A stretch of DNA of 64,000 bases, taken from the NCBI GenBank assembly GCA_038121105.1, contig JAYONB010000007.1, positions 62,001-126,000 of the forward strand, in the 5' to 3' direction. Source of the stretch: CALJDF01 sp038121105 (GTDB taxonomy: Bacteria > Pseudomonadota > Alphaproteobacteria > SHVP01). This document shows, piece by piece, positions 16,271-25,850 of the stretch (position 1 is the first letter of the stretch; each line of letters opens with the position of its first letter). The position numbers and the translations under genes were made by a program. Below the pieces are notes generated by a model. The model saw only the letters and a list, made by a program, of their open reading frames with translations. It was not told where the DNA came from and did no database searches.

Positions 16271-17983
16271 TTAGATGTCTTCCAGGCCGTCGCGCAATTT
16301 GCGCTGAATCACCGGCACCAGTTCCGCGTCGGGCTCGAACGTCAACGCGCGCTCCCACTGAAAGCGGGCTTCGCGCTTGCGACCAACGCGCCAATAGGCG
16401 TCGCCCAAATGCTCGTTGATGACCGGATCCGTCGGCGTCAACCCGACGGCCCGCTCGAGATGCACCACGGCCTCCTCGTAGTCGCCGAGCCGATACAGCA
16501 CCCATCCCAAGCTGTCGATGATGTATCCGTCGCGGGGGCGGAGATCGACAGCGCGTTCCAACATACCGCGCGCGCGGTCGAGGTTGAGTCCTTGTTCGAC
16601 CCAGGAATAGCCGAGGTAGTTCAGGACTTGCGGTTGATCGGGTTGCAGTTCCAACGCTTGGAGAAAGTCTTTCTCCGCCTCGGGCCACTTCTTTGCACGT
16701 TCGTAGGCAATGCCGCGCGAGTAATAAAAGCCCCAGGTCGTTTCGCTGGGCGGACCGGCGCGGTCGATCGCTCGCGTGTAGGCCGCCGCCGCTTCACGCC
16801 ACCGTTTTTCGCCACGCAACAAGTCCGCCAACTGGATCAATGCCTCGGTCCGATCGTCGCGTTCATCAGCAAGGTCGCGCAGCATCGCCAATGCTTCGTT
16901 GGTCCGATCGAGGCGCCGCAGCGTTGCGGCGATCCGCAACTGGGCGTTCCACCCGAACGGCGTATCGCGGTCGACCGCCCGATAGGTTTCGATCGCGGCC
17001 TCCCATTGCTGGGCGCTCTCTTCAAGGTTGCCGATGAGCACGCGGATCTCGTCCATGCCTGGGCTCAAGCGCAGCGCCAAACGGGCGTAGATCGTCGCGG
17101 TTTCCCGGTCCCCGTTGCGGGCCATGAATCGCGCCGCGCCGTTCAGCGCCTCGGCAACGCCCTGCGCGGCGCTCGCCACCATCGGCGGCGGCGGGTCTTG
17201 CGACAGCAAATTGCGGGCATCCTCGACGAGGGCACTACCGGACTCGGGCTCGAGGTACTGATCGACGAGCGCCACCGCTTCGTCGCGTCGCCCGGCCCGC
17301 AGAAGAAATGTCGCAAACGCTTTGACCGCACCTAGCGTGCGGGTGTTGCGATCTTCGACAAGTTCGCGATACGCCGCCTCGGCTTCGGCCGGCTTTTCGA
17401 TCAGATCGTGGATCAGCGCCTGGTGAAACAGACGAAATGTCTTGGACTGTTCGCTCCGACGAAGCGTCTCCAACTCGTCGACGGCATCCGCGCCGTCGCC
17501 ACGGCCCACCCGCACCCAAGCTTTGGAAACCGGCTGCAGCAAGATGTTCATGCCGCTCAGCGGCACATCATCCAGCCACTTTGAAGCATCGTCGAAACGG
17601 CCTTCGCGGATTGCCGCGATCGACAATACGAGCGGCGCTAGGCCGTCGTTGGGCTCGGCGGCGCCGATATCTCCGGCCAACCCGACCGCTTCATCGACCC
17701 GTCCGGCCGCAAGCGTTAGCCGGAACGCTTTGCGTAGGATGTCGGTGTTGCCCGGATCGTCGGCAATCGCTTTGGCGTAAAAGTCGGCGGCCGACCGGCT
17801 ATCCCCGGTTGCGCGGGCATAAAGCCCCGCGAGGTAACTTCCAAAGGCCGAATCGGCGGATCGTTCCGGCGCAATTTGATCGTCGTTCAAATCGTTCGCC
17901 GCCTGCGCGCTCACAGGAGACCCCGCGGCAATGGATCCGGCGACAAGAACGGCGAACGCGACAGTGGTTAAACGCTGGTTCAT
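16271..17983 (-). CDS. exported tetratricopeptide-repeat protein
   Basis: A 570-residue protein with a signal peptide (TTVAFAVLVAGSIAAGSPVSAQA) and TPR-type helical repeats over nearly all of its length. The clearest are in the last 200 residues, for example FYYSRGIAYERAKKWPEAEKD, LGYSWVEQGLNLDRA and LGWVLYRLGDYEEA. It is probably periplasmic or outer-membrane attached and serves as a scaffold. ATG 17983 has GGAAGG 6 bases upstream and starts directly at the signal peptide. It lies 35 bases upstream of ispE on the same strand. Similar proteins are common in alphaproteobacteria; partners are unknown. Confidence 0.82.
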   Translation of the reverse strand: MNQRLTTVAFAVLVAGSIAAGSPVSAQAANDLNDDQIAPERSADSAFGSYLAGLYARATGDSRSAADFYAKAIADDPGNTDILRKAFRLTLAAGRVDEAVGLAGDIGAAEPNDGLAPLVLSIAAIREGRFDDASKWLDDVPLSGMNILLQPVSKAWVRVGRGDGADAVDELETLRRSEQSKTFRLFHQALIHDLIEKPAEAEAAYRELVEDRNTRTLGAVKAFATFLLRAGRRDEAVALVDQYLEPESGSALVEDARNLLSQDPPPPMVASAAQGVAEALNGAARFMARNGDRETATIYARLALRLSPGMDEIRVLIGNLEESAQQWEAAIETYRAVDRDTPFGWNAQLRIAATLRRLDRTNEALAMLRDLADERDDRTEALIQLADLLRGEKRWREAAAAYTRAIDRAGPPSETTWGFYYSRGIAYERAKKWPEAEKDFLQALELQPDQPQVLNYLGYSWVEQGLNLDRARGMLERAVDLRPRDGYIIDSLGWVLYRLGDYEEAVVHLERAVGLTPTDPVINEHLGDAYWRVGRKREARFQWERALTFEPDAELVPVIQRKLRDGLEDI

Positions 17984-18099
17984 CAAACCTTCCAAGGCCC
18001 TTTGGGCCACAAAAACTCACGCCACCTTAAGCAGCGGCGGCCCAGTTTGTCAGCAGACGGAAGGAAAGGCGGGATCATTTTTGCGCTATCGCCGCCGCC

Positions 18100-19761
18100 T
18101 CACATATTGGGATAGTTCGGCCCCCCGCCCCCTTCGGGAACGGTCCAGGTGATGTTCTGGGCGGGGTCCTTAATGTCGCAGGTCTTACAGTGAACGCAGT
18201 TTTGGGCGTTGATTTGGAAGCGCTTCTCGCCACCCTCTTCAATGATCTCGTAGACCCCCGCCGGGCAATAGCGCTGCGCCGGCTCGTCGAATGCCGGCAG
18301 ATTTCGCGCGAGGGGAATACTCGGATCGGCGAGCACCAGATGTACCGGCTGGTCTTCCTCGTGGTTGGTATTCGAAATGAACACCGACGACAGCTTGTCG
18401 AAGCTGATCTCGCCATCGGGTTTGGGGTAATCGATCGCCGGGCAGGCTTTCGCGTCCTTCAGCGTCTCATGATCGGCTTTGCCATGACCCAACGTGAAGG
18501 GCAGGCCGATACCCAACGTGTTCATCCACATATCGACGACGCCCAGGGCGCCGCCCAACAACGTGCCGACCCGGCTCAGGATCGGCTTGGCGTTGCGTAC
18601 CCGATGAAGGTCGCGATAGATCCACGAAGCCTCCCACGCCCCCTGGTAGGCGTCGAGATCGGCGCTGCCGGATTGATGGGCCGCAAAAACGGTTTCCGCG
18701 GCCAACATGCCCGACTTCATCGCGTTGTGCGTGCCCTTGATGCGCGGCACGTTCACCATGCCCGCCGCGCAGCCCAACAGAACACCGCCGGGAAACACCA
18801 ATTTTGGAATCGACTGGAGGCCACCTTCGGTAATCACCCGCGCGCCATAGGAAACGCGCTTGCCGCCCTCGAGGTAGGGCCGCACCCGTTCATGGGTCTT
18901 GAACCGCTGAAACTCGTCGAACGGCGACAGGTGCGGGTTGCTGTAATTCAAATGCAACACGAAGCCGATGGCGATTTGGTTGTCTTCCAGGTGATAGATG
19001 AACCCGCCACCGCCGGTATCGTTCGACAGCGGCCACCCCACGGTGTGTTCGACCAAACCGGCTTTGTGCTTTTCGGGCGCGACCTCCCAAAGTTCCTTCA
19101 GTCCGATCCCGAACTTCGGGGGCTCCTTGCCCTCGTCCAATCCGAAGTCCGCGATCAGCTTCTTGGCAAGCGACCCGCGCGCGCCTTCGCCGATCAACGT
19201 GTACTTGCCGCGCAATTCGATGCCGGGCTGATAGCCGCCTTTTTGGCTCCCGTCGCGGGCAACCCCAAGATCGCCCGTGACCACACCGGTTACCCGGCCA
19301 CTGTCGTCACGCAAAACATCGACCGCCGCAAAACCCGGAAAGATGTCGACCTCCAAGGCCTCGGCCTGTTCGGCGAGCCAGCGACAGAAATTGCCCAGGC
19401 TGATCACGTAATTGCCATGGTTGTGCATCAACGGCGGGAAAAGAAACTGCGGAATGGCGAAGCTGCCGCCACCAGCACTGAGGAAGACGAATCGGTCTTT
19501 CTTCACAGGCGTTTTCAGGGGCGCGTCGCGGTCGGCCCAGTCGGGCAACAACTCGTTCAACGCGATGGGGTCGAGGACCGCGCCTGACAGGATATGCGCG
19601 CCCACTTCGGAGCCCTTTTCCAAGACACAGACCGAAATATCGGCGTCGTTTTCCGCCGCCAGCTGCTTTAGGCGGATTGCTGCGGACAGCCCGGAAGGTC
19701 CGCCGCCGACGATCACAACATCGTATTCCATGAATTCGCGCTCGACGCTTTCGTCGGTCAT
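18100..19761 (-). CDS. electron transfer flavoprotein-ubiquinone oxidoreductase
   Basis: ETF-QO passes electrons from reduced ETF, fed by acyl-CoA and amino-acid dehydrogenases, to membrane ubiquinone. The 553-residue protein starts with an FAD dinucleotide fold (VVIVGGGPSGLSAAI), has GEGARGSLAKKL and the ETF-QO stretch GCAAGMVNVPRIKGTHNAM in the middle, and ends with a ferredoxin-like segment where CPAGVYE and NCVHCKTCDIKDP supply the four Cys ligands of the 4Fe-4S cluster. Length and motif order match the mitochondrial enzyme (ETFDH). It is divergent from the uracil-DNA glycosylase gene. No ETF subunit genes lie in the window. Confidence 0.96.
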   Translation of the reverse strand: MTDESVEREFMEYDVVIVGGGPSGLSAAIRLKQLAAENDADISVCVLEKGSEVGAHILSGAVLDPIALNELLPDWADRDAPLKTPVKKDRFVFLSAGGGSFAIPQFLFPPLMHNHGNYVISLGNFCRWLAEQAEALEVDIFPGFAAVDVLRDDSGRVTGVVTGDLGVARDGSQKGGYQPGIELRGKYTLIGEGARGSLAKKLIADFGLDEGKEPPKFGIGLKELWEVAPEKHKAGLVEHTVGWPLSNDTGGGGFIYHLEDNQIAIGFVLHLNYSNPHLSPFDEFQRFKTHERVRPYLEGGKRVSYGARVITEGGLQSIPKLVFPGGVLLGCAAGMVNVPRIKGTHNAMKSGMLAAETVFAAHQSGSADLDAYQGAWEASWIYRDLHRVRNAKPILSRVGTLLGGALGVVDMWMNTLGIGLPFTLGHGKADHETLKDAKACPAIDYPKPDGEISFDKLSSVFISNTNHEEDQPVHLVLADPSIPLARNLPAFDEPAQRYCPAGVYEIIEEGGEKRFQINAQNCVHCKTCDIKDPAQNITWTVPEGGGGPNYPNM

Positions 19762-19897
19762 GTTGGCCTCTTCCTTGACGAATCCTATCGTTATGCCCGT
19801 CTTGGTCGGGAGCGGTCAAATTCGTGCCGATTCGGCCACGGTCACAGGATTTCGTCCGACGGAGTCAGCACTCCAGAACCGTGCTAAAAGCACCACC

Positions 19898-20656
19898 ATG
19901 ATGCAACAAGCTCTTTCCGCGCTGCGCTGGCAAATCGATGCCGGGATCGACGAGGCCGTCGACGATGCACCGCGGAACCGATTTGCCGACCCGCCCAAGC
20001 CTGCGGCGCCAAAACCGTCAGGCGAGCGGAGCCGCGCGCCGGCCGTCACGACCGAAACCGCCGACAGCGTTCTCAAGTCGGCGCGTGAGACCGCAGCGGC
20101 CTGCCGCGATCTCGACGCCCTGCGCCACGCGTTGGCCGAATTCGACGGCTGCGCCCTCAAGGCCACGGCAAAATCGCTGGTATTCGGCGACGGCAATCCT
20201 GCGGCTCCCTTGATGCTGATCGGCGAAGCCCCCGGCGCCGACGAGGATCGCGAGGGCCGCCCCTTTGTGGGGGTCAGTGGACAGCTCTTGGACCGCATGC
20301 TTGCGGCCATCGGGCAGGACCGGACCGGCGCCTACATCACCAACATTCTGCCCTGGCGGCCGCCGGGCAATCGCAAACCGACCCCGGCGGAGATCCTTCT
20401 TTGCCAGCCCTTTGTTGAGCGGCACATCGAACTGGTCGCCCCGAAATTGCTGGTGTTCGTCGGCGGCACCGCCGCCAGCACCTTGCTGGATCGAACCGAA
20501 GGCATTACACGGCTGCGCGGCCGCTGGCTGGCCTGGCGCGACATCCCCGTCATGGCGATCTACCACCCCGCCTACCTGCTGCGCCAACCCGCGCTCAAAA
20601 AACACGCCTGGAAAGACATGCTGGCCATCCAACAAAAGCTCGAGTCACTCGGATGA
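19898..20656 (+). CDS. family 4-like uracil-DNA glycosylase
   Basis: Excises uracil from DNA as the first step of base-excision repair. The catalytic domain (about residues 95-250) has the motif GEAPGADEDREGRPFVG and the downstream YHPAYLLRQ loop, both characteristic of the SPO1 polymerase-like/family 4 group; the KRRIH insertion of UdgX is absent. About 70 residues of Ala/Pro-rich sequence precede it. Family 4 enzymes usually carry four Cys for a 4Fe-4S cluster, but only three Cys are present here and no CX2C pair, so the cluster may be lost or altered. The lytic transglycosylase gene starts at the stop in an ATGA overlap. Confidence 0.9.
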   Translation: MMQQALSALRWQIDAGIDEAVDDAPRNRFADPPKPAAPKPSGERSRAPAVTTETADSVLKSARETAAACRDLDALRHALAEFDGCALKATAKSLVFGDGNPAAPLMLIGEAPGADEDREGRPFVGVSGQLLDRMLAAIGQDRTGAYITNILPWRPPGNRKPTPAEILLCQPFVERHIELVAPKLLVFVGGTAASTLLDRTEGITRLRGRWLAWRDIPVMAIYHPAYLLRQPALKKHAWKDMLAIQQKLESLG

Positions 20657-22533
20657 CGGCACGATCTGCCGGCCACATCCTCGGCGCAGCGATTTGCGTG
20701 GTCGCGCTCATCGTAGCGTCACCCGATGCGGCTCAGGCCGCCGAGCGCCCTCTGCCCGCAACCAAACCGCCGGCCCCCGAGAAGCTGGTCCACCAGCCGC
20801 AGACCCCCTTCGACATTCTTTCGCCGGACGATGTCGTGCTCTATCGCACCGCATTCGATCTTCAGCAGTCCGGCGAGTGGCGTGCCGCCGATCGCATTAT
20901 CGCGCGCATCAACGACGACGTGCTGATGGGGCACGTATTGTTCCAGCGTTACATGCACCCCACGGCCTACCGCTCCAGCTTCAACGAATTGGCCAACTGG
21001 ATGCAAACCTACCGTGATCATCCGGGGGCCAACCGGGTGTACCGGCTCGCGCAACGACGCAAACCGTCCGGCGCGCTTGGTCCGGTCGCGCCTAAAGTAT
21101 CCCGCCTCGAAACCGACGACGATGACGGTGAGGCGATCGAGGTCACGCCGCCACCACGCAACACCTATCGCTCGTCGCGCCAGCGCTCCGGCGCCGAACG
21201 CCGTCAGGTGCGAAATTGGCAGCGACAAATGCTGCGTCAGATTCAACGCACCATTCTGACCAAGACCGAGCAGCAATTACGCAGCAAAAAGTCGCGCGAA
21301 CTGCTGGATGACGCCGAAACCGACGACTTGATGTGGGAAATCGCGACCCGTTGGTACTTCCGTGGCGAAGACGAAAAGGCGTTCCGGATCGCGTCGCGCG
21401 CCGCTAACCGGTCCCGCGAACACGTCGCCATCGCCGATTGGACCGCCGGCCTCGCCGCCTGGCGTCTCGGACGCTACGAAGATGCCGAAAAGCACTTCGA
21501 GGCACTGGCGCTCGCCTCAAAGGCATCCGACTGGAATCTTGCCGCGGGCGCCTTCTGGGCGGCCCGCGCCAATCTCATCAACAACCACCCCGAAGAAGTG
21601 ACCCGCTGGCTCCGGCTCGGCGCGCGCCATCCGCGGACGTTCTACGGGCTGCTATCGATGCGCCTGCTCGGTGAAGACATTTCCATCACCTGGGATTTGC
21701 CGCCACTCGACGAGGCTCGATTCGAAATGGTGCGCGAGAACGAGGGTATTCGACGCGCGATTGCGCTCGCGCAGGTCGGTCAGCAACACCTCGCCGAACG
21801 TGAAATTCGCCAACTCGTGCCCAGCGCCTCGAGTCAAAACGCCGAAGTCTTGCTGGCCGTCGCCGGTCACCTCGGCTTGCCCGGTGCCGCTATCCAACTT
21901 GGGATCAAGACCCTCGATCCGGCCAGTCGCTACTACGATGCGGCGGTCTATCCCCTCCCGGCCTGGGAGCTTGAGAAGGGATATTCGATCGACCGAGCGC
22001 TTGTCTTCGCCTTCATTCGCCAGGAGTCGCGGTTCAACACCAACGCGAAAAGCCCCGCCGGTGCGCGGGGGTTGATGCAATTGATGCCGCGCACGGCCAG
22101 CTTCGTCGCCAAAGACCGTACCTTGCGCGACAACCGCCTCAACGAGCTCTATAACCCGCAACTCAATCTCGACCTCGGCCAGCGCTATCTCGACCTGCTG
22201 ATGGGCGACAATCTCGTGCAGGGCAATTTGTTCATGTTGGCCGCCGCCTATAACGGCGGGCCGGGCAACTTGAACAAGTGGCTGCGCCGTATGAACCATC
22301 CCGATGACCCGCTGTTGTTCATCGAAAGCATCCCGGCGCGAGAAACGCGGCTTTTTATCGAACGCGTCCTCAGCAACTTCTGGATCTACCGCATTCGCCT
22401 CGGCCAAGAGGTCCCGTCGCTCGACGCGGTCGCCGCCGGACGCTGGCCGTATTACTTTGCGCTTGATGGGTCGAGCCCGCTCAACACCTTGTCGGGTTCG
22501 GCTATTTCGGAGGTGAACTACCTTGCCGATTGA
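20653..22533 (+). CDS. slt: soluble lytic murein transglycosylase
   Basis: Periplasmic enzyme that cuts the MurNAc-GlcNAc bond of peptidoglycan to leave a 1,6-anhydro end. The 626-residue protein has a signal peptide (AAICVVALIVASPDAAQAA), a long alpha-helical superhelix resembling the Slt70 U domain, and a C-terminal SLT domain from about residue 440. There FAFIRQESRFNTNA supplies the catalytic Glu, followed by SPAGARGLMQLMP and the AYNGGPGN motif. Its ATG overlaps the stop of the glycosylase gene, and its end overlaps moaB, so the three are one transcript. Confidence 0.93.
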   Translation: MTARSAGHILGAAICVVALIVASPDAAQAAERPLPATKPPAPEKLVHQPQTPFDILSPDDVVLYRTAFDLQQSGEWRAADRIIARINDDVLMGHVLFQRYMHPTAYRSSFNELANWMQTYRDHPGANRVYRLAQRRKPSGALGPVAPKVSRLETDDDDGEAIEVTPPPRNTYRSSRQRSGAERRQVRNWQRQMLRQIQRTILTKTEQQLRSKKSRELLDDAETDDLMWEIATRWYFRGEDEKAFRIASRAANRSREHVAIADWTAGLAAWRLGRYEDAEKHFEALALASKASDWNLAAGAFWAARANLINNHPEEVTRWLRLGARHPRTFYGLLSMRLLGEDISITWDLPPLDEARFEMVRENEGIRRAIALAQVGQQHLAEREIRQLVPSASSQNAEVLLAVAGHLGLPGAAIQLGIKTLDPASRYYDAAVYPLPAWELEKGYSIDRALVFAFIRQESRFNTNAKSPAGARGLMQLMPRTASFVAKDRTLRDNRLNELYNPQLNLDLGQRYLDLLMGDNLVQGNLFMLAAAYNGGPGNLNKWLRRMNHPDDPLLFIESIPARETRLFIERVLSNFWIYRIRLGQEVPSLDAVAAGRWPYYFALDGSSPLNTLSGSAISEVNYLAD

Positions 22534-23068
22534 TGAATCCCGAACCTTCGTACCGGTACGGATCGCCGTAATGACCGTCTCCGACACGCGCACGCTCGAG
22601 GACGACCGCAGCGGACAAACCTTGGTCGATCGCTTGACCGCCGCCGGGCACACCTTGGCCGACCGGGCGATCGTTACCGACGATCGCACCGAGATCGAAG
22701 CTCAACTGCGCGCGTGGATCGCCGATAAAGAGGTCGACGTCGTGATCTCCACCGGCGGGACCGGCGTCACCGGGCGCGACGTGACGCCCGAAGCCTTTGC
22801 CGCGGTTTACGAAAAGCCGATCGAGGGCTTCGGTGAGTTGTTCCGCATGGTCAGCTTCCAAAAGATCGGCACGTCGACCATCCAGTCTCGCGCCACTGCA
22901 GGCGTTGCGGGCGGCACCTACCTCTTCGCTCTGCCCGGCAGTCCCGGCGCCTGCAAGGACGGCTGGGACGAGATCCTGCAGTATCAGCTCGACTACCGGT
23001 ACATGCCGTGCAACTTCGTCGAGCTTTTCGACCGTCTCACCGAAACGGAACGCCGTACCAAGTCGTAA
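22523..23068 (+). CDS. moaB: MoaB-type molybdenum cofactor biosynthesis protein
   Basis: MogA/MoaB-fold protein that probably adenylylates molybdopterin during molybdenum cofactor synthesis. The 181-residue protein shows the fold's RIAVMTVSDTRT first strand, the binding loop STGGTGVTGRDVTPEA at about residues 76-91, and the C-terminal LPGSPGACKDGWDEIL. The start is TTG 22523, supported by GGAGG about 8 bases upstream and by the position of the first strand. It overlaps the end of slt by 11 bases. No other cofactor genes are nearby, so the synthesis pathway must be completed elsewhere. Confidence 0.9.
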   Translation: MPIDESRTFVPVRIAVMTVSDTRTLEDDRSGQTLVDRLTAAGHTLADRAIVTDDRTEIEAQLRAWIADKEVDVVISTGGTGVTGRDVTPEAFAAVYEKPIEGFGELFRMVSFQKIGTSTIQSRATAGVAGGTYLFALPGSPGACKDGWDEILQYQLDYRYMPCNFVELFDRLTETERRTKS

Positions 23069-23102
23069 GGCCAGGGCCATTGGGTCGCGACGGCGACAAA
23101 AC

Positions 23103-23897
23103 ATGACGCACCTAGATCGCCTCGAAGCCGACAGCATCTACATCCTGCGCGAGGCGTTCAGCCAGATCGAGCCGTTAGCGATGCTGTGGTCGCTCGGTAA
23201 GGACTCGAACGTCATGGTGTGGTTGGCCAAGAAAGCTTTCTTTGGCCACGTGCCCTTCCCCGTCCTCCACATCGACACCGGCAAGAAGTTTCCCGAGATG
23301 TACGCCTTTCGGGAGCGCTTTGCCCAAGAATGGGACCTTCGCCTTCTTACCGGCGATTGCCCCCCACTCGACACGATCGACGCAACGCTGCCCCCGGCTG
23401 CGCGTTCGGCGGCGCGCAAAACAGCTGGGCTCAGATCCAAGACCGAAGAGCTTGGGTTACGTGGCTTGATTGCCGGAATCCGCCGCGACGAGGAAGGCTT
23501 GCGCGCCAAGGAGCGGGTCTTCAGCCCTCGCGATGTCGATGGGAAATGGGCATTGCGCGACCAGCCGCCCGAGTTCTGGGAACAGTTCAATACCGACTTC
23601 CCACCTGGCACCCATGTGCGGGTCCACCCTCTGCTGGCATGGACCGAACTGGACATCTGGCGCTACATCCAGCGCGAGAACATTCCTGTGGTGGACCTCT
23701 ATTTTGCCCGCGACGGCGTGCGCTATCGTTCCCTCGGCGACCAGGACATTACCAACCCCGTGCCCAGCGCCGCGACCACGATCGAGGAGATCATCGCCGA
23801 GCTCGAATCGACATCAGTCGCCGAGCGAAGCGGGCGGGCCATGGATCACGAGGCCGAGGATTCGTTCGAACGCCTGCGGACGGAAGGCTACCTGTGA
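23103..23897 (+). CDS. cysD: sulfate adenylyltransferase subunit 2, short form
   Basis: Small subunit of ATP sulfurylase, which makes APS from sulfate and ATP, with GTP hydrolysis by CysN driving the reaction. PP-loop motif LWSLGKDSNVM lies near residues 29-39, then PFPVLHIDTGKKFPEMY, the basic GIRRDEEGLRAKER, and the C-terminal ERSGRAMDHEAEDSFE. The protein is 264 residues against about 300 in E. coli; the missing part is the segment between the LYFARDG strand and the RYRSLG turn. The downstream cysNC starts in a GTGA overlap with its stop. It is 34 bases from moaB. Confidence 0.93.
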   Translation: MTHLDRLEADSIYILREAFSQIEPLAMLWSLGKDSNVMVWLAKKAFFGHVPFPVLHIDTGKKFPEMYAFRERFAQEWDLRLLTGDCPPLDTIDATLPPAARSAARKTAGLRSKTEELGLRGLIAGIRRDEEGLRAKERVFSPRDVDGKWALRDQPPEFWEQFNTDFPPGTHVRVHPLLAWTELDIWRYIQRENIPVVDLYFARDGVRYRSLGDQDITNPVPSAATTIEEIIAELESTSVAERSGRAMDHEAEDSFERLRTEGYL

Positions 23898-25762
23898 CAC
23901 CGGGTGCCGAAAGCCTTGCCGTCGTCATCGTCGGTCACGTCGACCATGGCAAGTCGACCCTTATCGGCCGCTTGCTCAACGACACGCAGTCCCTACCCGA
24001 CGGCAAGGTCGCGGCCGTCAAAGCAATGTGCGACCGCCGCGGCATGCCCTTCGAATGGGCGTTCGTTATGGACTCGTTTCAGGCCGAACGGGACCAGGGG
24101 ATCACGATCGACTCAACACAGATCCGCTTCTCCACCAAGCAACGGAAATACCTGATCATCGACGCGCCGGGACACCGCGAGTTCATCAAGAACATGATCA
24201 CCGGCGCGGCGAGCGCCGACGCTGCAGTTCTCGTCATCGATGCCGCCGAAGGGGTCCAACGCGAAACGCGCCGTCACGCCTACCTACTGCACCTATTGGG
24301 GATTCGGCAGGTTTGTGTTGTCGTCAACAAGATGGATGCCGTGGACTTTTCACGCCGCCGGTTCGACGAGGTGAGCGAGGACATTGCCGCCTACCTCGAT
24401 TCGATCGGTGTGGAACCGTCGTTCGTTCTTCCCGTTTGCGCGCGCGACGGAGACAACATCGAAACCGCCGGCGACCGCTGTCAGTGGTATCAAGGACCGA
24501 CGCTGACCGGTGCTCTCGATAGCTTCGCCCCCAGCGTGTCTTCTACGACCAAGCCTCTCAGGCTGCCGGTCCAGGATGTGTACAAATTTGACGATCGGCG
24601 GATCGTGGCGGGACGCATCGAATCGGGCGCTTTGTCGATTGGCGACGCCTTGCTGTTTTCGCCCTCGAACAAAACGGCCCGCGTTGTCACGATCGAGAGC
24701 TGGAAGACACCCGAAGCCCCGCGTACAGCGCAAGCCGGATCATCGATCGGGATAACCCTTGATGATGATCTCTTCATCGAACGGGGCGACCTCATCAGCC
24801 ACGAAACGGAAGCGCCGATCGAAACGGACGTGTTCCGCGCGCGGGTGTTTTGGCTCGCCGATGAAACGCTTGCGTTGGGCGCTACCTACCGAATGAAGCT
24901 CGCGACGCTGGAAGTCCCGGTCACGGTCCAAGAAATCTCGAGCATCGTCGATACGGAAACGCTCGATCATCGCGCCAGCGGGAGCGTCGGGCGCCACCAG
25001 GTCGCTGAGGTCGTACTCCGGGCACGGCGCATTCTGGCGCTCGACGACGCCAATAACTTGCCCCGCACCGGTCGTTTTGCCTTGGTCCAAAACCACCGCA
25101 TCGTCGGCGGTGGCACGATCAGCATGGCAGGCTACGCCGACCAGCGCGGTGCAATTACGCAACGGGCGACAAACGTGGCGCGCGTGGAACATAGGGTCGA
25201 TGCCGACGAGCGCGCGAGCCGCGCCGGCCACCGCGGCGGCGTGATCTGGCTCACCGGCCTTTCCGGCTCGGGCAAGTCCACCCTGGCCCTGGAACTCGAA
25301 CGGCGCCTCTTTGAAAGGGGCTATCAAGTCTACGTCCTAGACGGCGACAACATTCGGCACGGACTCAACGCCGATCTCGGCTTTTCCCCAGAAGAGCGGT
25401 CGGAGAACATCCGCCGGATCGGCGAAGTCGCGGCACTCTTCTCGCGGGCGGGGTTCATTGCGTTGACCGCCTTTATCTCGCCCTACCGATCGGACCGCGA
25501 GCGCGCCCGGCGCGCCGCCGCCGAGGGCACATTCCATGAAATATTCGTCGCCACCGATCTCGCCACCTGCGAAGCGCGCGACCCCAAGGGGCTATACAAG
25601 AAAGCTCGCGCTGGCGAGATCGACGACTTCACCGGCATCGACGCGCCCTACGAAGCGCCCGAAAACCCGGAATTCGTCGTCGACACCTCGGGCGCCACGG
25701 TTGAGGCCAGTGTCGACACGCTGATCGCCTACATCGCCGAAAATTTTACGCTACGGACTTAG
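23894..25762 (+). CDS. cysNC: bifunctional ATP sulfurylase large subunit / APS kinase
   Basis: Fusion of CysN GTPase and CysC APS kinase, taking sulfate through APS to PAPS together with CysD. Residues 1-430 are the EF-Tu-like GTPase with GHVDHGKSTL (P loop), DAPGHREF (G3) and NKMD (G4), followed by two beta-barrel domains. From about residue 450 the kinase domain has GLSGSGKSTLA and YVLDGDNIRHGLN, both typical of APS kinase. Total length 622 matches other CysNC fusions. It starts with GTG overlapping the cysD stop; the frame is open upstream but lacks homology there. Confidence 0.95.
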   Translation: MTPGAESLAVVIVGHVDHGKSTLIGRLLNDTQSLPDGKVAAVKAMCDRRGMPFEWAFVMDSFQAERDQGITIDSTQIRFSTKQRKYLIIDAPGHREFIKNMITGAASADAAVLVIDAAEGVQRETRRHAYLLHLLGIRQVCVVVNKMDAVDFSRRRFDEVSEDIAAYLDSIGVEPSFVLPVCARDGDNIETAGDRCQWYQGPTLTGALDSFAPSVSSTTKPLRLPVQDVYKFDDRRIVAGRIESGALSIGDALLFSPSNKTARVVTIESWKTPEAPRTAQAGSSIGITLDDDLFIERGDLISHETEAPIETDVFRARVFWLADETLALGATYRMKLATLEVPVTVQEISSIVDTETLDHRASGSVGRHQVAEVVLRARRILALDDANNLPRTGRFALVQNHRIVGGGTISMAGYADQRGAITQRATNVARVEHRVDADERASRAGHRGGVIWLTGLSGSGKSTLALELERRLFERGYQVYVLDGDNIRHGLNADLGFSPEERSENIRRIGEVAALFSRAGFIALTAFISPYRSDRERARRAAAEGTFHEIFVATDLATCEARDPKGLYKKARAGEIDDFTGIDAPYEAPENPEFVVDTSGATVEASVDTLIAYIAENFTLRT

Positions 25763-25850
25763 GCGCGCCTTTCCTTACTTCCCCAATAGATTGCGCAACG
25801 CTCCAATGAACCCCATCTATGGGTGAACAGTCCCCGATGGAGTAAACGCC

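Noticed and set aside
18190..19587. A 465-codon open frame antisense to the ETF-QO gene
   Set aside because: It lies wholly opposite a gene with complete ETF-QO motifs, has no recognisable domain, and such long antisense frames are common in high-GC coding DNA.
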